Below, one piece after another: positions 58,035 through 64,000 of a stretch of 64,000 nt of DNA. Both the position numbers and the translations under genes were made by a program. Position 1 is the stretch's first letter. The number at the start of each line of letters is the position of its first letter. The notes beneath the pieces are model-generated. The model saw only the letters and a program-made list of their open reading frames with translations, made no database searches and was not told where the DNA came from. The DNA is from Astrocystis sublimbata (lineage: Eukaryota; Ascomycota; Sordariomycetes; Xylariales; Xylariaceae): assembly GCA_022453515.1 (NCBI GenBank), contig JAJNNY010000002.1:186001-250000 (forward strand). Reading direction: 5' to 3'.

Positions 58035-59297
58035 ATGGCGAGCCCCGAAATCAGCCGCCTGCTGACCGAGGCCAAGGCCGTTGACGGCGATGATCCATTC
58101 GCCCTCTACGAATCGCTGATCTCCAAGGTCAAAACACTCTCGACGCCCGACACCATTATACCCGACCTGAAGGAGATAGCCAGCTCGCTGTTCTCGTCCG
58201 ATCTGCGCGTCGTCGCTCTGCGCACCCTACTCGAGCGCTTCATCGACGTGCTGCGGGAGCTGCCCCAGCCGCACATGACGGTCGAGGTCGGCCAGCACAC
58301 GCTCCACGTCATCTCCACACAACCGACGGCGACCTTGCTGGACCAGGTCGCCTCGCTGCGCACGCTGGTCGCCGACGCGTACGAGAGCACCGACGACTTC
58401 CTCGAAGCGGCGCGGGTGCTCGCCGAGATCCCGCTCGACGCCGCCCAGCGCAAGGTGACCAACGAGGACCGCGTGGCCGTCTGGGTGCGCATTGTGCGCA
58501 ACTACCTCGAGGTCGACGACACCACCTCGGCCGAGACGTACCTGAACAAGCTGAAGCAGGTCATCTACACGGTCGAGAACCCGGCCCTGAACCTGCACTT
58601 CCGCCTCTCCCAGGCCCGCATCCAGGACGCTAAGCGCGAGTTCCTGAGCGCCAGCAGCGCCTACCACAACATCAGCTTCTCCCCCGCCGTCTCCGACGAC
58701 GAGCGCCTCCACACCCTCGCCATGGCCGCCCGCTGCGCCATCCTCGCCCCCGCCGGCCCCCTGCGCAGCCGCGCCCTCGGCCGCCTGTACAAGGACGAGC
58801 GCGCCCTCCACCTCGACGAGTTCGCCATGCTCGAGAAGATGTTCCTCGACCGCCTGCTCGCCCCCGCCGAGGTCGACAAGTTCGCCCAGGGCCTGGCCCC
58901 GCACCAGCTCGCCACCACCTCCGACGGCTCCACCGTGCTGGCCAAGGCCGTCGTCGAGCACAACCTGCTGGCCTCCTCGCGCCTGTACAGCAACATCGGC
59001 TTCGACGCCCTGGGCCTGCTCCTCGGTCTCGACGCCGCCAAGGCCGAGGACACCACCGCCAGGATGATCGAGCAGGGCCGCCTGGTCGGCCGCATCGACC
59101 AGATCGAGGAGGTCATCTGGTTCGAGCGCGGCGAGGCGTCTGGCGAGAAGGGAAGCGGCCGTGCCGAAGTGACCGTCGGCAAGGAGATGCGGCACTGGGA
59201 TGCCAACGTGCAGGGCCTGGCCGAGGAGATCGAGAGCATCACGAACGCCCTCCAGCGCGAGTTCCCCGAGTTCGTTGCTGCCAACCTGGTGGCGTAG
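58035..59297 (+). CDS. csn4: COP9 signalosome subunit 4
   Basis: A single exon encodes 420 residues. CSN4 is a PCI-domain subunit of the COP9 signalosome, which removes Nedd8 from cullins and so regulates SCF-type ubiquitin ligases; in filamentous fungi it controls development. The start MASPEISRLL has an AACATGG context. N-terminal helical repeats include RVVALRTLLERFIDVLREL and VTNEDRVAVWVRIVRNYLEV. The typical CSN4 segments AETYLNKLKQVIYTVENPALNL and FRLSQARIQDAKREFLSASSAY follow. The PCI winged helix lies around LAPHQLATTSDGSTVLAKAVVEHN, IGFDALGLLLGLDAAKAED, MIEQGRLVGRIDQIEEVIWF, with the C-terminal helix VQGLAEEIESITNALQREF. The long antisense frames here are shadows of its GC-rich codons. 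Its target class (SCF ligases) may include the F-box protein 3 kb upstream, but no direct link is implied. Confidence 0.94.
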   Translation: MASPEISRLLTEAKAVDGDDPFALYESLISKVKTLSTPDTIIPDLKEIASSLFSSDLRVVALRTLLERFIDVLRELPQPHMTVEVGQHTLHVISTQPTATLLDQVASLRTLVADAYESTDDFLEAARVLAEIPLDAAQRKVTNEDRVAVWVRIVRNYLEVDDTTSAETYLNKLKQVIYTVENPALNLHFRLSQARIQDAKREFLSASSAYHNISFSPAVSDDERLHTLAMAARCAILAPAGPLRSRALGRLYKDERALHLDEFAMLEKMFLDRLLAPAEVDKFAQGLAPHQLATTSDGSTVLAKAVVEHNLLASSRLYSNIGFDALGLLLGLDAAKAEDTTARMIEQGRLVGRIDQIEEVIWFERGEASGEKGSGRAEVTVGKEMRHWDANVQGLAEEIESITNALQREFPEFVAANLVA

Positions 59298-59649
59298 AAT
59301 GGGGAAGTAAAGGGCAGAAGAAGGGACATTGATGACATTGATGAATTGTTTATGACGGTTAAGGAATCATAACGGCGTTGCTTGTTTGGGTTCGCGACAG
59401 GCTGATTATCGGCTATTAAGACCTGTGCTTCCATGGACATTGCGCTCGGCACATATTTATGAAATTTGCGCGACATGGCGTTGGAGTCAGGGTCTATAGC
59501 ATACATACTAGGTAGCAGGCAAGAGACGAGGACGTTTTCAACCCTCGGAATCAACAAAAATGACGAGGGGCAAATTGTGTTGCTGGTATTTTTTTCTATA
59601 CAAAAGAGTACCGCAATCGTGGAAGAGTTCATCGCAAATGTCTATTGAT
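59298..59649. other. Convergent intergenic region, csn4 / SGNH hydrolase
   Basis: It contains two 3' ends; no gene or repeat is seen. Confidence 0.5.
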
Positions 59650-60794
59650 TCAGTCGAGATCCTTCTTCCGCACTATAATGTATCCCTGGCTCAGCAGTTT
59701 CGGATCACCCCTTTCCTCCTCGTAGATGAGGTCCTCGATGGCCTTGCGCTGTCTCGCGTCTGACGCAATACTGCTTATATCTGTGCCTTGCGCCTCGGCC
59801 AGGCGTAAGATCCGCACTAATCCGTCGCCGATCTTCTCGCCCATGACGTCGTAGCCTGCTGCTTGAAGGTGCAAGCCGTCCATGTCCCAATACCTCCCAC
59901 GATCCTCTGGCGCCATGTCATGATAGGGGAGTTCCTTGAATAGGTCGAAGTGAAAGCTGAGGGATATTTGTCAATACTTCTCATAAAGTCGTAATCTCGC
60001 TCGCTGCATCACCCATATGGCGGGAAGGAAAGTAACATTAGACTCACAAATTGTCTCGTTTATGATTTCTAATGGCATCGTTCACCTCGTTCCGCCTCTC
60101 TATGACCTGGCTGAATTTGCGTTTCGTTTCCGGTATCGTGAGCGACAGGACTTTGCTCCCCTTCGCCAGTGGGATATCCCAGGCTCGTTTGAGACCCTCG
60201 ATGATCTGGTCTGCCGGTCTGCCCCATCCGAGATCGCTACGTAGATCTCCTTGTCAGCTAACACAGCAGATCACCAAGACACGGACTGGTGAATTCCTGA
60301 TTGGCCGAACTGTGTGTACATGTAATACGGCCAAGAAAGGGCGCTCATGTAAATAAAAGGAGACGGGCACGCACTTTGTCCCACCGAGCACAATTGTCCA
60401 GTCATATGGGTGGTCTGCTCGCTTCCCTGAAATTCAGATGTGTTAGCTGTGTAGCTACTGCGCTACATGTCTTGCGTTGTAGCAGAAAACGGCCAAAGAG
60501 AATGGGGCTGGTGCTGTATTTCGTTTCGCTGGGCGGGCAGAGCATGTTCCTCTAGCTCTCACTACACTTACAGCTCGCCTCCATGCGCTTGGTAAAGTGA
60601 CTATTCGTCACAAGATCACCTGGCAGCCCCTCGACCTCACACTCGACCCTGCGGCCAGGGAAGGCCTCTTCAATCTTTTGGGCCAGGCGTTCTGCGTAAG
60701 GATGGTTTGCCGGGAACCCACATGTGAGGGAGTTGCCGAAGCATAGAATGCGGAGGGGTGGTTCGTTGGAGGGTTTCTTTGCTTGGCCAGGCAT
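59650..60794 (-). CDS. SGNH/GDSL-type hydrolase
   Basis: Four exons (60794-60572, 60426-60375, 60236-60048, 59956-59650) encode 256 residues; introns of 145, 138 and 91 nt keep phase. SGNH enzymes are serine esterases/lipases with a flavodoxin-like fold. Block I is ILCFGNSLTCGF with nucleophile Ser22 (GNS rather than GDS, common in this fungal group). Block II Gly lies near EVEGLPGDLV. Block III is VLGGTNDLGWG with Asn92, completed only after splicing exons 2 and 3. Block V is WDMDGLHLQAAGYDVMG with Asp181 and His184. No signal peptide is seen with the start at 60794 (MPGQAKKPSNEPPLR). The frame is open upstream to about 61127, but that part looks unlike protein. The substrate is unknown. Confidence 0.87.
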
Positions 60795-62133
60795 GATCTT
60801 ATCCTTTCGGTGTTGAGATTGCCGGGCACGATGTGCTTTACTAGTCTTCAGTTGGGAAAGGAGATGGCGGAATGACATGCGCATGTGTCCCGCCGTAGCA
60901 ACAGTGCCCTCTCCAATAGGTATTGACTGGTCTAGATAGATAGAGGGAATCGAGATGGACAGACAAGGTTGTTGTGTAAGCAAGGTATACGTCCGGGGAA
61001 AATGCAGCGATGATGAACGCAATGGTAGGTATCTCCGCGACCAGTAGTGTAAGCCTCGGCTGACGGACAATCTGATGGACAGTTCGGTGCCTTCAGTAGT
61101 ATGCCGTGCAAGGATGGAGAAGTTCATACAGCAGCAACGCCTGTCGAGATATACGAGTAGGATACGCTAAAAACAAGACGCTTGATGTAATAACTGTAGG
61201 TACTCGTAGACAGGTAGAAACCTTGAAGAGTCCAATCGAGATATTAGACTGGGGACGTAAGCAGGCAGCAGGCAGCAGGCTACCTATAGGTATATACCTC
61301 CTAATGTACCTGCTTGTTACCTGTCGGTTATCAGGTAAGGTAGGTACTCTACTCTGGTGGGCTAGGTAGCTGAGGGCAAGTAGGATGGATAGGTAGGTAT
61401 GCAATAACCAGCAATTCTATCGAAGAAGAGCATGGACACACATCGAGATAAAGTCCAAGTAAACAGCAAATTGAAAAGGCAGGACGATGGTGTTAGTGTG
61501 GCTGATCAAAACGGATGAAGATGTATGATCACAAGGGATGACCTGATGGGCTGGCTGTTGCTGTACACCTGCTCGAATCCAGTTCAGGTGATCGGTCCCT
61601 AGGTAGAGCGAGAAGAGAGTGCCCTGGCTCGCCTAGCACGGGCCTGTGTGCCTGTGGGCCTGGATGCTTGGTAGGTAGCTCGACAGGGCGAAGATGTGGG
61701 GTAGGCTACATAGCAGCGATCTGGGAGCTACCTAGGTAAATGATGCACGGTAGATGGGATGTGGCCGCCACCGCACCTGTAGGAAGGCAGCAACAGGCAT
61801 GCCAGGTGCTCAGCCTGTTGTCAAGATTCGAAAAGATGAGTCCCAATAGTGCGTTCATTACGTAGGTAAGAAGATTTTGGTATTGTTGATCTAAAACGGA
61901 AAAAAAGCCCTTGAAAGAGAAGGATCGGTGCTAGGTAGTATATGAGTTTAATGCTCTCTCTCCCCCGCTATAGTATAATATGCATGCAATATTCCCAACC
62001 ATGCAAACCAGTCATTGCTTCCCATGTCAACCCATTCTCTCTACCCTGTAATCACCCCCAGGCTTCATTCTTCTAGGACTGCCCCCTAGCTGTCGAGCAT
62101 AGACCTGCGCGCAATAGCCACAGTCGTCGTCCT
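60795..62133. other. Intergenic with TACCTAGGTA and TAGG runs
   Basis: An exact TACCTAGGTA lies at 61729-61738. AGGCAGCAGGCAGCAGG units lie near 61263-61278, and TAGGTA/TACCT words recur between 61270 and 61400. It is the SGNH gene's promoter and the 3' region of the next minus-strand gene. No coding feature is recognised. Confidence 0.5.
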
Positions 62134-64000
62134 TTAGAAGGCCTGCCCGTGATATGGATATGGACTCTGCCCGCGACCTCGGCCGGAGCCACCGGGCGGA
62201 AACGCGGGTGGCGGTGAGAATTGGGCCGGAGACGGCATGTAACGTGGATCCATGTTGCCCGGAGGAGGCGATCGCATGCCACCAGGACTGGGAGCCCAGT
62301 TCCCTTGCTGCTCAAATCCGTGACTGGGGCTGCCATATCTGGCAAAGCCCTGCTGGTTGGGGGACTGAGGAACCATACCTCGTCCCATATTCGAATACAT
62401 CCCAGAAGGCGGCGGGGGACCAGATGGCGAAGGCATAGGTTGTTGATATTGTGGGTATGTTTGCTGTTGTTGCCTCTGAATCGCGCTGTGGGCGGCTTGA
62501 CTAGCCCAGCCGTGCTTCATCTGTTCCCGTTCACGTTCACGCACTTCAATTGCCCCCACCAAGCCGCCACCAGCTTGAGCTGCATTCTTGTTTCCCGCCA
62601 TGTTGATCAGGGGCGACCCAGTCATTCGCGAAACATGTTCTTGTTCACGGGCAGACAAGTGCGATTCACCCAATGGCTGCTGTCCACCTAAGACCGCGCC
62701 TGCGCCGCGAGACCCTGGTCGCTGAAGCAGCTCCCCTGATTTTGGGCGTTGCAGAAGTTCTCCAGCTCCCCGAGAACTTGGTCTATGTAGAAGATCTTGG
62801 GAGTTGTTTCGCGAGTGTGTGTTTCCAAAATACTCCCTATCATTATTGCGACTACTAAGAGGAGGTGTTGGCGTACCAGCACGATAGGCAGAGAGAGTGT
62901 TACTTGATGACTGCCGCTGGTGGGCGTATAATGGTGTTGCCGTTGCGGCCCTCTGTTGGACAAATTCTTCGGCCGAAAGACCAGGACCGCCAGGACCAGG
63001 GCTGCCAACTGTACCGCCGGGTTGCCAGACAACACTCCTACGCACGTTGTCATCCGAGTTCTGGCGGCTATGAGATGCGTCGGATAGTATTGCTCTTTGT
63101 GGAAGTGCTGCAGCAGGCGACTGGGCTCTCGGAGCGGATGGGTTTGAAGACCCGACAGCAAATGGCGATGCCAAGTCTCTTGGGGCTGTAGCATAGTTGA
63201 GAGTAGGGCCAAAGTCTACGCCTGGGATATCAAAGCTGGACTCGCCGTTGCGAAGCGAAGATTCCTCCGCAGCCCCAACCGTTTTCAATACACCAGCCCT
63301 AGGTTTTTCGACCGACGTCGAAGTCCCGGTGGATGGGCGTGAACTCGCATAGTCGGGACTAGAGGTAGAGGCGCCGTCATCGTATCGACTACTAGCTTGA
63401 CTCATCATTGTGTCGTAGCGCCGTACGGGCGGTTGTGTTGTAGGACTGACGAACTGTTGAGCGCGGACTTGCTCAAACCCCTCGGCGTCTATTCGATGGC
63501 CAGTAAAGCTCCCACTGCCAGCGGATTCTGTTGCTGAGGTTGTGTTATTAGTTCCTGGTCGGTGTTGAAGACTGTCGGAGCGGGCTGGCAAGGGCTTTCT
63601 GTTAATGGATGGTGATGTTCTCAGGGGAGGTAATTGCTCCCCACGATTAGGTGGAGGAGATCGAGGTTGACCTCTTCCGCCCGGACCCGGTTGGAATCCG
63701 CCGTACGGGCCTTGCGGTCCATTCCCGGCATAACCAGAATTTTGCATATTTGGCGGTGGGCGGCCACGGCCCCTACCGCCTGCTTGCATACCTGGTGGAC
63801 CCGGGGGTGGCCCATTGGGCGGCGGCCCTCGATAACCTGGGTACTGATTGTTACCTGGGGGTCCGTGTTGGGGAGGTGCTGGTGGCCGGTTTCCTGTTGC
63901 TGTGCCTGGCCTGGAGGTTGGTGTCTTTGGTCGACTCATGTTGGCCGGTCCACGGTGGTCTTGTGGAGGTACAAATTCGGAGTTGAAAGGAGACCGTGGT
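62134..64000 (-). CDS. Proline/glutamine-rich C-terminal part of a CAF120/SKG3-like protein (partial)
   Basis: The frame is open from the stop at 62134 to the right edge (at least 621 residues); the N-terminus lies outside the window, so the ATG at 63939 is probably internal. The sequence is disordered and Pro/Gly/Ser-rich (RGPPPNGPPPGPPGMQAGG, RGRGRPPPN). Near residues 375-400 of the visible part there are tandem LLxRPxSRGAGE units (LLHRPSSRGAGELLQRP, KSGELLQRPGSRGAG). The segment GGGLVGAIEVREREREQMKHG followed by QAAHSAIQRQQQQ is what I remember from the C-terminus of fungal PH-domain proteins of the CAF120/SKG3 type, associated with Ccr4-Not or polarity. The identification rests on that segment only; the PH domain would lie beyond the edge. 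Ends in RGRGQSPYPYHGQAF. Confidence 0.65.
   Translation of the reverse strand, partial: PRSPFNSEFVPPQDHRGPANMSRPKTPTSRPGTATGNRPPAPPQHGPPGNNQYPGYRGPPPNGPPPGPPGMQAGGRGRGRPPPNMQNSGYAGNGPQGPYGGFQPGPGGRGQPRSPPPNRGEQLPPLRTSPSINRKPLPARSDSLQHRPGTNNTTSATESAGSGSFTGHRIDAEGFEQVRAQQFVSPTTQPPVRRYDTMMSQASSRYDDGASTSSPDYASSRPSTGTSTSVEKPRAGVLKTVGAAEESSLRNGESSFDIPGVDFGPTLNYATAPRDLASPFAVGSSNPSAPRAQSPAAALPQRAILSDASHSRQNSDDNVRRSVVWQPGGTVGSPGPGGPGLSAEEFVQQRAATATPLYAHQRQSSSNTLSAYRAGTPTPPLSSRNNDREYFGNTHSRNNSQDLLHRPSSRGAGELLQRPKSGELLQRPGSRGAGAVLGGQQPLGESHLSAREQEHVSRMTGSPLINMAGNKNAAQAGGGLVGAIEVREREREQMKHGWASQAAHSAIQRQQQQTYPQYQQPMPSPSGPPPPSGMYSNMGRGMVPQSPNQQGFARYGSPSHGFEQQGNWAPSPGGMRSPPPGNMDPRYMPSPAQFSPPPAFPPGGSGRGRGQSPYPYHGQAF

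Noticed and set aside
58227..59632. Two antisense open frames of over 320 codons
   Set aside because: They run opposite csn4, whose GC-rich codons remove stops on the other strand. Their sequence is repetitive (Leu/Gly/Val or Ser/Arg-rich) with no family resemblance.

Overview
The window is nuclear DNA of a filamentous ascomycete, probably a sordariomycete. The genes carry short introns (mostly 45-90 nt, GT-AG with CTAAC/CTGAC-like branch points). The products are typically fungal: a fused 3-isopropylmalate dehydratase, a Zn2Cys6 regulator, nuclear rim protein Nur1 (DUF2418), a CSC1/OSCA-type channel and an SNF2 ATPase of a fungal type. I cannot name the species. Gene models were built by reading splice sites by eye and checking codon phase across each junction.

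Layout. 0.7-6 kb: a large coiled-coil protein and a six-exon fructosamine-kinase-family gene, both on minus. 6.3-10.6 kb: a disrupted aldo/keto reductase, then 3 kb of gene-poor DNA holding a possible decayed fragment of an NLR/WD-type protein. 10.6-29.3 kb: mostly conserved housekeeping genes: CSC1-like channel, NPC2-like lipid-transfer protein, V-ATPase subunit F, Nur1, a large membrane protein of unknown function, a 3.5-kb gap, and LEU1-type isopropylmalate isomerase. 29.7-41.5 kb: an accessory block of a Zn2Cys6 regulator divergent from an NmrA-like protein, a 5'-nucleotidase-like phosphoesterase, an MFS monocarboxylate-type transporter and a cytochrome P450. 42.6-64 kb: an F-box-like/TPR protein, an SNF2 ATPase, a larger F-box protein, the Fe-S co-chaperone Jac1/HscB, COP9 signalosome subunit 4, an SGNH hydrolase, and the C-terminal part of a proline-rich, CAF120-like protein that runs off the right edge.

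The accessory block is the part most worth following up. It has a regulator, a transporter and oxidising/reducing enzymes, but no polyketide, peptide or terpene synthase inside the window. Three of its enzymes carry changes in residues normally essential: Pro for the I-helix Thr in the P450, Asn for the metal-bridging Asp in the phosphoesterase, and a nearly glycine-less Rossmann motif in the NmrA-like protein. The promoter shared by regulator and NmrA gene holds a perfect 15-nt inverted repeat whose arms each carry a CGG triplet, a plausible Zn2Cys6 operator.

Intergenic DNA is marked by the palindrome TACCTAGGTA (six exact copies, none in a gene; about 0.06 expected by chance) and by looser TAGG/CCTA runs. 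I saw no tRNA, rRNA, CRISPR array or intact transposon.
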